In this document: positions 15,365-28,000 of the stretch, one piece after another
Layout: each line of letters begins with the position of its first letter
How positions within the stretch are numbered: the first letter of the stretch is position 1
Source: Dioscorea cayenensis subsp. rotundata
Lineage: Eukaryota; Streptophyta; Magnoliopsida; Dioscoreales; Dioscoreaceae
Assembly: GCF_009730915.1 (NCBI RefSeq)
Contig: NC_052476.1
Coordinates: forward strand, 18,196,162 to 18,260,161
Length of the DNA: 64,000 bases
Reading direction: 5' to 3'
The notes under the pieces: model-generated
The model's input: the letters and a program-made list of their open reading frames with translations, nothing else
What the model was told of the DNA's origin: nothing
The model's database searches: none
Made by a program: the position numbers and the translations under genes

Positions 15365-17204
15365 CTCCTCAAGCTCGCGCAAGGGTTTAGGGTTTAGGAA
15401 CGGAAGATGGAGAGAACTGGAAGCGGAGCCAAGATTTCATGTATACAATCAATTTTGTAAATAACCCCTCAAATTATTATAAATTTCAGACGAACCCTCA
15501 GAAAATGATTGTTTTGAATAACTTATATCATGACCACCATATAAAAAGTTTAAAATTTAGAGATGTCTGTAATAGCCAATGGATTACTATCAGATAATTA
15601 CGATCTATTTATTAATAATTTTTAACAGTATCAAATCATATTATACAGTGTTACACAATAAGTATGTATGGTAAATTTGTATAGTATCTATTTAAATAAT
15701 AGCCGTTAGATCATCATCCGATGGTTGTAAATAAATATCCCAATGAACAATCATCTATGTATATACACAGATGGCTTAAACCCAACTAACATACTTAAAT
15801 TCAAAATTACGTATAAAATTTAGGATTTGTGTGCATATAATTTTCCAAAATTTGATTTATATATACCCCTTAAAAATTCGTATTGACTAAATATCATGAG
15901 GTCATTTTAAAAAAATAAATTTCTTTTATGAGCATAGCGTATTTATATACAACTAGTTTTATGCTCGAGTTATGCACAGGAGAGAAATACATATGTTAAA
16001 AATAATATTCGCATCCCGACATAATTGTTATGATTTTGATAATAATGTTTGAAACTTAACTAAATATATTGTTATTTAAACTTTTTTAAAAAACAACACA
16101 CTTAATATAAATTTTAAAAATTATTCATAGATTCTTTCATTATTATGAATGATTTTTTAAGTTCGTTTTTAGTCAAATAGAATTAAAGCGATAAAAATTA
16201 TAATAAAATCATATATAAAAGATAAATTCATGCAACATATTATTTATAAATTACTCTCTTCAATAAATCATAATTAATTTAGAATTAAATTACAAATACC
16301 TTCATGATTTAGCAAGACAGATCCCTCTTATAATTTGTAATTAATTCAAAATTAAATTACAAATATTTTTTCATGTTGTTGCAATACAACCCCCTAATAA
16401 TCTACAATTAATTAAAATTTATATTTCAACAATATCTTCATATCAAAGCTTCATTTGTTTTAAAAATTTTAGTACAAAATTAAAATTTTTTTAATATTTT
16501 TATAATATTATATGATTTTGACGAAAAACTTTTAATGAGAGCTTGGTGGTGTGATTTTCCTTTTTTAATATAATATATATATATGTGTGTGCAAATGCGA
16601 TTTATTTATTTTTTGTTTCAATCATCACAAACTTAAAAAGCAAACTAAACTTTGAAATGAAAACTACAAATTATAACACTGCAGATTTTGAAAAGAGCTT
16701 TCAAAACACAATGCCAAAATCAAAAAGGAAAACAATATGCATCTAATACCTGAATTAGCCCCTCTACTTTTCTCTATCTTCCCTTTTGATCCCTCTATTC
16801 AGAAATGCGCCCCTATAATTCCTCTACTCTTGAAAATGACCCAATTTTGTCCCTCTACCTTTAATCTCTTTCTATGTAATCCCTCTACTCTTGAAAAATA
16901 CAACCAATAATTAGCCTATTTTAGAATAGAAGGGACTAAGTAGAATCATTTTCAAGAGTAGAGAGACTACCTGTAATATTTCAGTGAGAGACCGAGTAGA
17001 AAGTAGGGACGACCCAATTGTGATTATACCTTATATAATCATCAAAGTACAACTGAGAAGATAAAACAGTTCCTGATTCCAAACACAACCAACATGGTAG
17101 TGCCTGAAAGAGTTCACTTATTTAAGAACATCTCCAAAATTACAACTTCTGTTAGCCTTTTTCTTCAAAGGAGGTCCCTATCAAAACCGAGAGCAGATAA
17201 AAAG
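15365..17204. other. Intergenic region, AT-rich, with a degenerate inverted-repeat stretch
   Basis: 15365-15420 carries AAACCCTAAACCCTT (on the minus strand), a telo-box-like motif often found in promoters or leaders of highly expressed plant genes, just upstream of CPN60A2. The rest is AT-rich. At about 16745-17035 phrases such as CCCTCTACTCTTGAAAATGA and TCATTTTCAAGAGTAGAG face each other, suggesting an old MITE. No gene is seen. Confidence 0.45.
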
Positions 17205-20200
17205 TCATGCGTCGTCAAGAGCAAGCACGCCGGGCAAAGGTTTGCCTTCCAACAGTTCTAAGCTCGCACCACCTCCGGTGGAGATGTGGCTCATCTTGTC
17301 AGCAAGGCCAACCTTCTCTACGGCCGCAACAGAGTCACCACCTCCGATGATTGTTGTAACACCCTTGCCACTAAGTTCAGCCAGCTTCTTCGCTATTGCC
17401 TGTTCGGTAATGTAACTTTCGGTTTAAGTACACTATGCTTTGTGATTTCCGTATTATGGAATGTTATTCAGTAAATCATGTTTACCTCTGTGCCTGCAGC
17501 GAACTTCTCAAACTCGAAGACACCCATAGGTCCATTCCAGATGATGGTCTCGGTGGTGTCCAAGGCTTCATTGAATGTCTTGGTGGAATCAGGGCCAATG
17601 TCAAGACCCATCCAACCATCCGGAATGGCAGAAGCTGGTACGATCTGTAAAAGAGGAAATTGTATTCCATAACCAAAAAATCAAAGGAAAAATCAGTGGA
17701 TCTTAGTTTTGCAAATTTTATTGGTTGCAGTGTTCAGCTGCCATAAGTAAATTGATATGATCTTTGAATTCAGGAAATAGCTTATAGATGTCACAGGGTG
17801 CCAAAGGTTGATCACATAATCAGAAATCTTTTGACAAATTTGGGAAGCAATTGCCATCTCCTTATTAATTTAAATCTGATTAAGAAAGCCAAAGTGCTGG
17901 TTCTACAGCAGGTCAAATTATAAGAGAATCTCACCGCAGGACAAATTGGGGAGAGATGCCAAACCCACAGTTGAAATATCAATGAAACAATTGATACTTA
18001 GCCAAAAAATGGTAATATAGCCATCTGCACTCATTTTTATACATTGGGTTATTATTATTTCATCAGGATAACTGCCACTGATATAGGGTATTTGAGGGAC
18101 AAAGTCGACTATTCTCACTGTCCTTATGACAATTCTGCATCTGATATCTAGAAAATAACTAACTCTGGAACAATTTGTATGCTAGTTTTAATCCTACTTC
18201 TAGAATGTAAGGTGAGCATCCTCTCTTATAATCTTTATATGTTTATGGAAATAACCTCATGGTGGATGACTTTGTTCCAAAGTTCAATGGCATCCAAAGC
18301 CCACGCTTACAAAGTTTCATTATAAATTATTCCCCAATTTCAGTAACCACTAAGATAACAAAACACAATGACTAGATTTCTCTTTTGCTTTATGGCTTGG
18401 AAGAAGAAAAATTATGACGAATAACTCAGGCAGATATTGCTTTGCTAATGCTTTAAAGTTAAACTTAACCAGCTCAAGCACATATGTCCAGCTCTGAATT
18501 AAAAACTGCATAAGCATACCTTGCTATTTGCATCAGCAGCAAACTTGTCAGCAATAACCACATCAGTAGGCAACAAGAGTGAAACCCCCTTTGCTTTTGC
18601 CTTTTCAATAAGTGACGCTGCAAGATCAAGTTTGTCTTCCTCCACAAGGGATGAGCCAACTTGATGCCCTTGCGCTTTGTAGAATGTGAATATCATCCCT
18701 CCACCAAGGACGAGGATATCTACCTTCTCAAGCAGAGACTCAATCACACCAATCTTGGTTGATACCTTCGCCCCACCAACAATAGCTGCAAAGGGCTTCT
18801 TGGGATTGGCTACCGCCCCAACAAGATAATCAAGCTCCTGCAATCATTATAAAAATCAAATAAAAGCAATGCACAAAATTTGACCTTAAGGGCAATTGGC
18901 AAAGTGCATTAATGGCAACAGCATAAACATTTTCAAGACAGGCACATAATGATGGATGAGGCTATAAGTATAAGTCATAGCACTAAATAAAGACGATCAG
19001 CATCAAGTTGTCCAGAATAAAAAGTTCCACTCGGAGTACCCTATATAACATACCTTCTGCATAAGAAAAGCCCTGCAACAGCAGGCTTCAAGAATTTGGC
19101 AACACCCTCAGTTGAAGCATGTGCCCTGTGAGCAGATCCAAAGGCATCATTCACATAGAGGTCAGCAAATGATGCTAGCTTCTTGGCAAACTCTGGGTCG
19201 TTCTTCTCTTCTTCCTTGTGAAATCTCACATTCTCAAGAAGTAAAACACCTCCATCCGGAAGGGCAGCCACCTTTTTCTCCACTTCTTCACCAATACAAT
19301 CATTTGCCATCTCAACCTAGTCAAACACACAAGTGTTAATAATAAGAGCTACAGATTTTATGACCATTATGTTATATAGCATGAAAAAAAAAAACGAGAT
19401 GAATGCATACATTAATTCCAAGAAGTTCAGAGAGCCTGGGCACAAGAGGCTTCAAGCTGTACTTTGGGGTGACACCCTTAGGCCGTCCCTACAAATGAAA
19501 AAGAGAAAAATTCACTTCCCACAATTATGATTGATAATCGACATATGTGATCACTACCACAACAAGACATGTGACAAGTTTCTACCAATTAATGAAGATA
19601 AATTTCAACCGTAAAATAAACAAGTCAAAGAATAGCCAAAGGGCTGTGTATGTCCATATGCATATTGCATCAGCAGGCCAAAGAACAATGATGCACACAT
19701 GCACATGTGGCTCAATGAGTCAGAAAACTAAACACAGAAGGATGCTTATAAAATCAGATCAACAAAGACATGTACCAAAAACATGATATTATATATGGCA
19801 TATATAACTTCATTGCTCATAATTCATTGAGATTTGCATACTGCATCTAAAAATCATTTGAGGACCACATAAGCAATAGAGACCTAGATTATTTCTCTTT
19901 ACGGTAACCCTAGACTCATAAACAAGTAAACAATACTTATAAGGAAGGATCATAAATAACACTGGAACATTCCCTTGACAATAAACTCAACAACTTAGAT
20001 AAATAAACTGACATGCGCATAATATAAAATTGGGAAAATTGTTTCGCAACTGCTTCGTTAATAAATCTTTATCCAGAAAAGGAAACAAACATACAATAAA
20101 AAAAAAGGAAAAAAGTCTAAAACTTGCAAGCTAATATAAAAGACACAATTAATTCTTGTCTTAAAATACCACATTGGAACAAGATCTACAAATTCTTGTA

Positions 20201-21005
20201 ATATATTTGTTATGACTCCACTGCCATGGAAATCCATTCTACCTTTTCACCTTCATTTCTATAAGCTCATTCAGAGAATCCTCAGTTTAAACCCCTACTT
20301 GCATATTTATAAGCCTAATAAGTTCAAATTGGTAGCAGATTTGATCTCTAAAACAGAAATTTCCACAAAATATCTCACTTTACTTGAAATGACATTTCTA
20401 AACGATTTATAAGAAAGTCATGAAACACTTTGCATTTTTTTTTACACATCATAAGCATCAAAACAGACAGAATAGATCACAATTCAAACCTAAAATCCTT
20501 CAAAAACAAATAACAAAAAAATACCCCTACGAAACCATAAACGGATATCTAAAATGAAAATTTCCGCAAACGATCCCACTTAACTAGAAATAACCCAGTT
20601 TTCAAACGATGTACAACAAAGTTCTAAAAATTTAAACTTTTTTTTTTTAACTTATCATATACATCAAAACAAACAGAATAGATCACAATCCACAACAACA
20701 ACAACTAAAAACCTAACAAGACGAGCTATTCAACCTAACAAAAAAACCAAAACCAAATCAAAATGATCAATAAATCCCAAAAGGAAAAAAGAACACAAGA
20801 AACACCTCACCAAGTGACTGGAGAGGATGACTCTGGCGCCATGCTCCATAAGATACTTGATAGTAGGCACAGCGGCCCTAACACGGGTATCATCGGTGAT
20901 GTTGAGGCTGTCATCAAGCGGCACATTGAGATCCACTCTGACGAATACCCGATTGCCCTTCAGATCGCCGCCCCTGAGATCCCCAACGCTCCTCTTCGTC
21001 GCCAT
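17205..21005 (-). CDS. PGK: Cytosolic phosphoglycerate kinase, frame disturbed in exon 3
   Basis: Six exons on the minus strand: 21005-20811, 19488-19411, 19316-19054, 18837-18520, 17644-17486 and 17399-17205. The start [12 protein letters not shown] is immediately followed by the PGK signature [10 protein letters not shown], so there is no transit peptide and the enzyme is cytosolic. It converts 1,3-bisphosphoglycerate and ADP to 3-phosphoglycerate and ATP in glycolysis. Substrate and nucleotide motifs are present: HLGRPKG across exons 1-2, [32 protein letters not shown] and IGGGDS. The end [11 protein letters not shown] is normal. Exon 3 is 263 nt where 261 would give the usual 401 residues: two extra bases lie in the VAGFLMQK codons (around 19063-19076). 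With the GTATGT donor the frame fails. A weaker GT four bases further (exon to 19050) would restore it with a changed loop. Either this is a sequence error, a shifted splice site, or a dying gene. Confidence 0.85.
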
Positions 21006-21422
21006 TTTCACAGACCTAGAGATCAAGATTGAAGAAAACTGAAGACAAAGGTTGGAGTTTGTGTGTATATATATATATATATATAGTGGAAAAGAAGAGC
21101 CGTTGGTTTGATAGGATACGATGGGCTAAGGAATGGACGGTGGTGATGAAGAATGTGAAGGATCTAACGGTTGAGGATGGAAAGTGAGGTCAGAGATCAA
21201 GGGTACTGGTTTTTTTTTCTGGCACGTTCTAGAAGTTGTAAAATATAAAACAAATATTTATTATCTGATTTATTGAAATATAAAACAAATATATACAATA
21301 AAAAATTAGCGCAACAACCTGTGAAGCTTCTCCTCAACAACGCTTCGTCTCCCTCCTCTCCTTCTTCGATTCAGATCCAAGAAACCCTAACCCTAACTCT
21401 TGAAGCTCTCCAGAGCTCATCC
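21006..21422. promoter_or_regulatory. 417-bp divergent promoter region between PGK and SLY1
   Basis: The start codons of PGK (minus, 21005) and SLY1 (plus, 21423) face away from each other across 417 bp. The interval contains a (TA)n tract at about 21064-21086, which may supply TATA elements, and a pyrimidine-rich leader with AAACCCTAACCCTAA (21381-21396), a telo-box-like motif, close to the SLY1 start. Shared control is inferred only from the short spacing. Confidence 0.6.
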
Positions 21423-23383
21423 ATGGCGCTCAATCTCCGGCAAAAGCAAACCAGTAAGATTCCTTTCCCTCCTCCTCCTGCTGCTGGTGCTGCCATTCCC
21501 ACTCTCTCTCTCACACCCAATTCTCTCTCGCAGGCTGCGTGATCCGCATGCTCAATATCAACCAAGCCCCGGCACCAATCTCCGCTACAACTCCGGCCGC
21601 CGGCGCTGGCGAGGAGGTCTACAAGATCCTCATCCTCGATCCCTTCTGCCGTGATCTCCTCTCACCATTGATCCACGTCAAGGACCTGCGCAAGCATGGC
21701 GTCACCCTCTATTTCCTCATCGACAAGGATCGCCAACCCGTTCCCGACGTCCCCGCGGTCTACTTCGTCCGCCCCACGCCCTCCAACCTCCAGCGCTTCG
21801 CCGCCGACGTATCTCGCCATCTCTATGACTCCTTCCACCTCAACCTGTCCTCCTCCCTCCCTCGCCCTCTCCTCGAGGAGCTGGCTGCCTCCCTCCTCCG
21901 CTCCGACTCCGTCCCCCGCGTCTCCCGGATCTACGATCAGTACCTTGATTTCATCTCCCTTGAGGATTCCCTCTTCTCCCTCGCTCACCGCGATGCTTAC
22001 ATTCAGCTCAACGATCCCTCGGCTGGGGATCATGAGATCGAGGAGATCATCGACCGCGTTGCCAGTGGTCTCTTCTGTGTTCTTGTTACTCTGGGTGTCG
22101 TTCCGATCATTCGCTGCGCACGCGGTGGACCTGCGGAGATGGTGGCTTCGGCTCTTGATTCCCGTCTTCGTGATCATCTGGTCACTAAGAACAATCTCTT
22201 CTCTGAATCCAGCGGGCTTGTTAGCTCTTTCCAGCGCCCAGTTCTGTGCATTTTCGATCGGAATTTTGAACTTGCTGTAGGGATTCAGCATGATTGGAGC
22301 TACCGCCCACTTGTGCATGATGTGCTTGGATTGAAGCTAAATAGAGTCAATGTTCAGGGTGAGAAACCAGGTGGCATGAAGTCTTTTGAACTGGATGGTT
22401 CTGATCCCTTCTGGTTTGCTAATAGCTGGGCGCCATTCCCTAAGGTTGCCGAGGAGATTGAGACTCAATTGAGCAAGTACAAGCAGGATGTAGATGAGGT
22501 GAACCGCCGGACTGGTGGCACTGATGGGGTTGATTTTGATGGCACTGATCTGATAGGTAATACTAAGCATTTGATGAATGCTGTGAATTCGCTGCCAGAG
22601 CTCACAGAGCGGAAGAAGGTGATCGATAAGCATACCAACATTGCTACGGTGTTGTTGGGTGAGATCAAAGAGCGGTCTTTGGATAGTTATTGCAATCTTG
22701 AGGATGATTTGTTGACCAAGGGAAGTGCGGATAGGAATGCATTATTTGGTCTTCTCACAGGTAAGGGCACAAAGATGGATAAGCTCCGGCTTGCAATAAC
22801 ATACCTCCTTTCGATGGAAGCAACTCCACAATCGGAATTGGAAGCTGTTGAATCGGCATTGAGGGAATCGGAGGTTGATACATGTGCTTTCCTGTATGTG
22901 AAAAAAATTAAGTCTTTGAATTCATCACTGGCTTCTTCAGCAAGCTCTGCTAGCAAGAGCAATATTGTGGACTGGGCGGAGAAGCTCTATGGGCAGTCTA
23001 TTAGTGCTGTGACGGCTGGGATGAAGAATCTATTATCAGGAGGGAGGCAGCTAGCATTGACTAGGACAGTGGAGGTCTTGATGGAAGGGAAACCTAACCC
23101 AGAAGTGGATTCCTATCTTATGTTTGATCCACGAGCACCAAGGTCAGGATCTGGGGCGCAAGTGAAGGGGCCATTTAAAGAAGCCATTGTTTTCATGATA
23201 GGAGGTGGCAATTATGTGGAGTATAGGAGTTTGATGGAGTTGGCACAGCGCTCACAGCCAGTGAAGCATGTGATTTATGGGACTACTGAGGTTCTCAATG
23301 GCGTTGAGTTTGTGGAGCAGCTTACAGTGTTGGGGCAGAAGATGGGATTGGGAAGTACTCCTGCTGGTTCATCCCAATCATAG
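21423..23383 (+). CDS. SLY1: SLY1, Sec1/Munc18 family protein of ER-Golgi traffic
   Basis: Exon 1 (21423-21453) encodes MALNLRQKQT plus one base; the intron GTAAGA...CGCAG ends at 21533; exon 2 (21534-23383) runs unbroken to TAG, giving 626 residues, the normal size. The order of conserved blocks fits SLY1: CVIRMLN, HVKDLRKHGVTLYFLIDKDR, PAVYFVRPT, a domain 2 stretch SFQRPVLCIFDRNFEL, HVKLNR-like linker, LPELTERKKVIDKHTNIAT, GTKMDKLRLAITYLLS, and IVFMIGGGNYVEYRSL near the end. SM proteins clasp SNARE bundles; SLY1 partners syntaxin 5-type t-SNAREs on ER-Golgi membranes. The 5' half is very GC-rich (many CTC, GCC, CGC codons) and the 3' half is AT-richer, a monocot-like gradient. No breaks seen. 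Confidence 0.96.
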
Positions 23384-25077
23384 TTGAGGATTGATCTTTC
23401 TTACGCTGTTTATGTTGTTTTTATGGTGTGGTATGTGATGGATCTTTAGTTTTTCAAGAGCATAGAAAGAAGATAATTGGTTCAGCCATTGAACAGAGAT
23501 TATATGTTTCAGTTGCCAAAAAAACAAGATGGTACCTACCTGCATATTTGAGATATTCGTTTTACTGACAGGAGGGAATATTGGTAGGGTTGACAGTTGC
23601 TATGTGTTATGCATTTGTTCAATTTAGTGGTTTAAAATTTTGATAATTTTGGTACTTGTTGAGTAAGTTTCATTGCAGTGTCAAATTTTCTTCTAATCAT
23701 ATTGTCTCATGTTTGGCCAATTCAAGTAACATCAGACTATATAGAAGATTGTTTTTGCGTATCTTTCTGCATGTTTGTCCAGTATCAGCTGTCATCATCT
23801 TTGCTGTGTTATGTCAATGATATGCAAGCACAATATGCACTTGGATCGAGCCTGATCCAGCGTTGATCACACGGACCCAATCATCGATTTTAACGGTTTT
23901 GATTCAAGACCAGATTCATTGGGGGACTGCAACAGTAGCAGCGGATGAACAGTGAAAGGAAGCTGTTAAAGGAAGCTAAAGAAGGTGATATCAGTGATTG
24001 GCTTGTTGTTGAGGAACTATTTTTGTTTCCTTCGAGTTAATGTTGCTCAAGAATCTGGAATTTTTAATTAATTTGAGCTGTTACTTGATGTTTATGATCT
24101 ACTTGAGGTTTTTTTTATAAATGTTTTCTTTGTGATTTCTTTGGTTTGGTGTAAAGGGAGGCCAGAGTCATAAGAATTTCTTGTTTTATTTTATTTATTT
24201 ATTTATTTTGATTTGGTGTAAATCAGGCACAACACAATTGATGCAGCTAGGCTTATAATGGCTTATTTTCTCTTTTCTTTGGACTGATTACCCCTTTTAT
24301 AGATGGTGGTATCTCCTTTTGTCAACTATAGCTTGCATACATTGTTGTTAGTTTATGTGTGGAATCACACTGATATGTTAATCTAGTTGTTAACTTGTTT
24401 TTTTCATTTTTGGCATCATAACTTTGTATACTGTGCTCTTGAAAGTATTATGTTTTTTCGATGAATTACGGACACATTCATTTTCATATTTACTTGTTAA
24501 AGTTGAAGGAAACTCATCTCATTTTTCTAACAGAATTCATTATCATTTATCAACAGTGGTTTCAGCACTTGCTCGCTCCATTAGGCTCAAACTTACAATA
24601 TCCAGGATGAGCTTCATACTCTGTTATATTCTTGGCTTGTTCTGTACACAGGTTGTGTTGCAAAAGGATCAGGTGTATGCATAGGAGACTCAATGGCCAA
24701 TGGCGACATGAACCATAGAAGGAGTTCGCGCCAGATTCAAGGGAGAAAGCACAGCAAGTACAAGGATTACATTATGAATTGAATTACAGTGTTGTCCTTG
24801 ATGAATGGTTGTAATTAAGAGAATTAAAACAATTAGCAAGGTTGTGATACATGTTCTCTATGTTCTGGCACGGCAAGTGTTTGTTAAAATGCCAGCTAGT
24901 GATTTGTTAGGAGTTTGTTACAAGGCTGTACGGAGAGGTTATAAGAAAGGGGAAATGAATGAAAGAAGGGCATCTTTAGCCTGGAATTTTCCTATCTCCT
25001 TCTCCTTTTCTCCTCTTCTCTATCCTCTCTTTCCTTAATCTTCTTCTTCTCCCCAGAATTCTTCTCTTTTCTTGCAT
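23384..25077. other. SLY1 3' flank with transposon-derived traces
   Basis: No gene is seen. 23851-23940 is a diverged copy of 32227-32297 (see repeat). At about 24675-24785 a frame encodes MNHRRSSRQIQ...YKDYI, reminiscent of the linker before reverse transcriptase in copia polyproteins. The following 24791-25079 begins TGTTG and ends GCATCA, with a pyrimidine-rich end, and could be a solo LTR next to the asparagine synthetase remnant. This reading is weak. Confidence 0.35.
23851..23940 (+). repeat. Dispersed repeat, copy 1
   Basis: It shares CCTGATCCAG, TTTAA[C/T]GGTT[T/C]TGATTCAAGACCAG and GGGGGACTGCA[A/G]CAG with 32227-32297. The two copies are on the same strand and differ by indels. It probably belongs to an unnamed transposon. 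Confidence 0.6.
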
Positions 25078-28000
25078 CAGGTTGTGTCACAGAGGGCCTG
25101 ATTGGAGTGGCATACACTGTTATCAAGATTGTTACCTAGCTCACCACCGTTTGCCTATTGTAGATCCTGCTTCTGGAGACCAACTGCTCTATAATGAAGA
25201 TAAAACAATTGTTGTTACGGTTTGTCATCTTCCCATTAACTAGTTTAATTTTGCCAGGTACCTTCAAATTTCTGTTTCTGGGATCCCTCATGCGTGTGTG
25301 TATACTTATTCAACTTATGCATTGCAAGCATTATATTTTGTTAATTAAGAAATTGTTCCAGCACTAGATGCAAATTCTACTTAAACCTGTTCATTTTTCT
25401 TTTGACAAAAGGAGTTGAAGCAGCTAATAACAACTAGGTACAGAAAACAAGATACAAGAACTATTTAGAATCTAAGCCTGGACTTTTCAGCGATCTCTAA
25501 TAACCATCTTAGGATACTTTAACCTGTCCATTGCTGGAGCAGTTTATGAAGAACACTGTGTGTGAGATTTGCAAACATTTAAATCAATAGATGACCTGTA
25601 TCACATTATTCCATGATTGAAGTTGCAATAATGATTTTCATATGCTGTTACATAACCAACAAAGGTGATCTTGTACGTATCTATGCAATATAATTCTAAT
25701 TCCTACAACACAGTTTTCAAATCATCTCAAAGGTAAACTTCACTTGAATTGACAGAAATCTGTTATTAAATCCTTATTTAAATAAAAATGCATCTTGAGT
25801 GCTCAATCTTAGTCATCCTTAGGGTCAGGTGTAATGCGATCAGTGGTTCGTAATTGGTTGGAAAGTGGCAAGTAGAGGTATTACAGGTGGAAATATATGC
25901 AAATCTGAATTAAAAACTGGACACAATTTCCATGTTTAGACTTTTAGTCAAATCGGCTGCGTTGCAATTTATCATCTATATGCATTTGCCAAGGATGAAG
26001 ATGTTTTGTAAACACAAATTGTGACTTAGTCAACTAGACTGCTGCGTGATCAGGTGGCATCTAGAAAGCCTCTTTTGATTTTTACTGGGTTATTTGTTTA
26101 ATTATGATTAGTGCTGTAAATAGGTTGCTAGTGTATGTCTAAGTGGCTAACTAAGAGTGCTGTTTCTTTGGAATTGTTAGGGTTGTAAATGTCCATATAT
26201 TGCAAGTAGGTGTTAAATCATTTAGTAATATTGCCAACTCATCTCTTCCCTGGTTTTCCACTTGAAAAACATCCATTTTATAGCCATTAAATTTCTACTT
26301 GTCTTTACTTTTAGGTTAATATGGAGATCTATAACCACAGTGAGTTGAGAGCCAAGCTCAAGAATCACCAATTCAGGTCTAGCAGTGATTGTGAAGTCAT
26401 TGCTCATCTTGTTAGTATCCAAACTTCTGTTTCTTTTATTATTCATTTTATTTATGTTGTTCGTTTTCAACTTTGAAGTGAATATTGAATTTAACTCTAT
26501 TGAATGAGAAGGCAAAAAATCATGGATTAACTGCATGTTGTTGGCTATGATACAACTTTTTATCTATTTTTCTTTTTTGCCATTGTGACAGTATGAAGAG
26601 TATGGAGAAGATTGTGTGGATATGTTGGATGGCATGTTCTCTTTTGTGCTTCTTGATACTCGTGATAAAAGTTTCATTGCAGCTCATGATGCCATAGGAA
26701 TTATTCCTTTGTATGTCGGATGGGGTCTTGATGGTATGCATGTGATTTATGAAAGTGAATTTATGTTTTTATGGGGGCTCTAGAAAATTTAGATTCATTT
26801 GCGAAAATAAAATTGTTAGTTATTAAGCCATCATGCTTTCGTTTTCTTACAAGAAGCTTGTAGATATTTGTTGTTAGAGAAGTTAATAGTCTTATATCCG
26901 TTAAGTTAATAAATATGGATATGAATAATAAGTGTGGGTTTCTCATCCGATGAACTTAAGCTTTTAGGTTGAATTAACTCCAAACAATTTGTTTTATGTT
27001 TACATTGAACATGGTATTAAAGCTTGGTTAGATGGTTTGTTTGCAAGGTGGCCGCGGCTAAAATAGACTTGTATGTATCAAGGCCTTGTATTGAAGTAAC
27101 TAATTATCCCATATCAGTTAGGTTAGTAAATATGATATAAATGTATAATGGTCTCTCATCCTATCAACTTAAGCTTTTTGCTTGAATTGAGTTCATATTA
27201 TTGTGTTTGATTTGTGTCTAACATAACTGAAAACAACATCTTAGTTGTTGAGACAATTATCTTATATCTATTATTCTTATATATAGATTTTATTTTGTTA
27301 ATAATGTTTTGAGTTGAATTCTTTCCTGATTAAATTGTGAAGAAAAACATGCTGAACTTATTTGTCCTAAGAAAGAAATCATTGAAAGTGAAATGTTCTT
27401 TACTAGGAAAGGGCTATGCTGGGAATTATTGAATAGAAAGATGAAATCAGGGTGCTATAGATTCAAAAAATTTGAGGTCAAGTTAATCTTATTAATGTAA
27501 GTCTAACCCATTTAGTTGAGTGCTACTTATTAATGTTCAATGATGACAACCGCAATTCATTAACACCTTTGAAACCTATGCAGTGCATCCACCTTGTTTA
27601 CTTTTATTTTCTGATTTTCTTTGTTATATAAACTAGCCTAGATGCTAAAGAAGTCATCACAATGCTTTTCTAATTAGCACTATTGTGAGTTAGTTATCAA
27701 AAAAATTGCAAAATATACGCTATATTAACACCAACCAGGCCTTAATTATCATGTATATTCATAGTGTGGATCCTTGAGAAAAAGTTATTTTTGAACAATT
27801 GCATCAATTACCCTTCTCCTCTCCTCCATATCTAACACCCTTGTAATACTTTGTCCCTTGAGGCCTACCAATATTAATCATCTTACCTCTCCATACTATT
27901 GCACGTGTTGTTATCCAAACAACTCTCTTGTAGGTTTTTTTTCAACTAGAGCTACATTCAGTTCATCTATCTTTTTTCGATTTTTCTTCAAATAATATTT

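Noticed and set aside
21696..22280. 194-codon plus-strand frame inside SLY1
   Set aside because: Out-of-frame shadow, Ser/Pro-rich low-complexity translation of the same GC-rich DNA.
21662..22318. 218-codon minus-strand frame inside SLY1
   Set aside because: Antisense shadow of the GC-rich SLY1 5' half; its hydrophilic, Glu/Gly-rich content mirrors the SLY1 codons.
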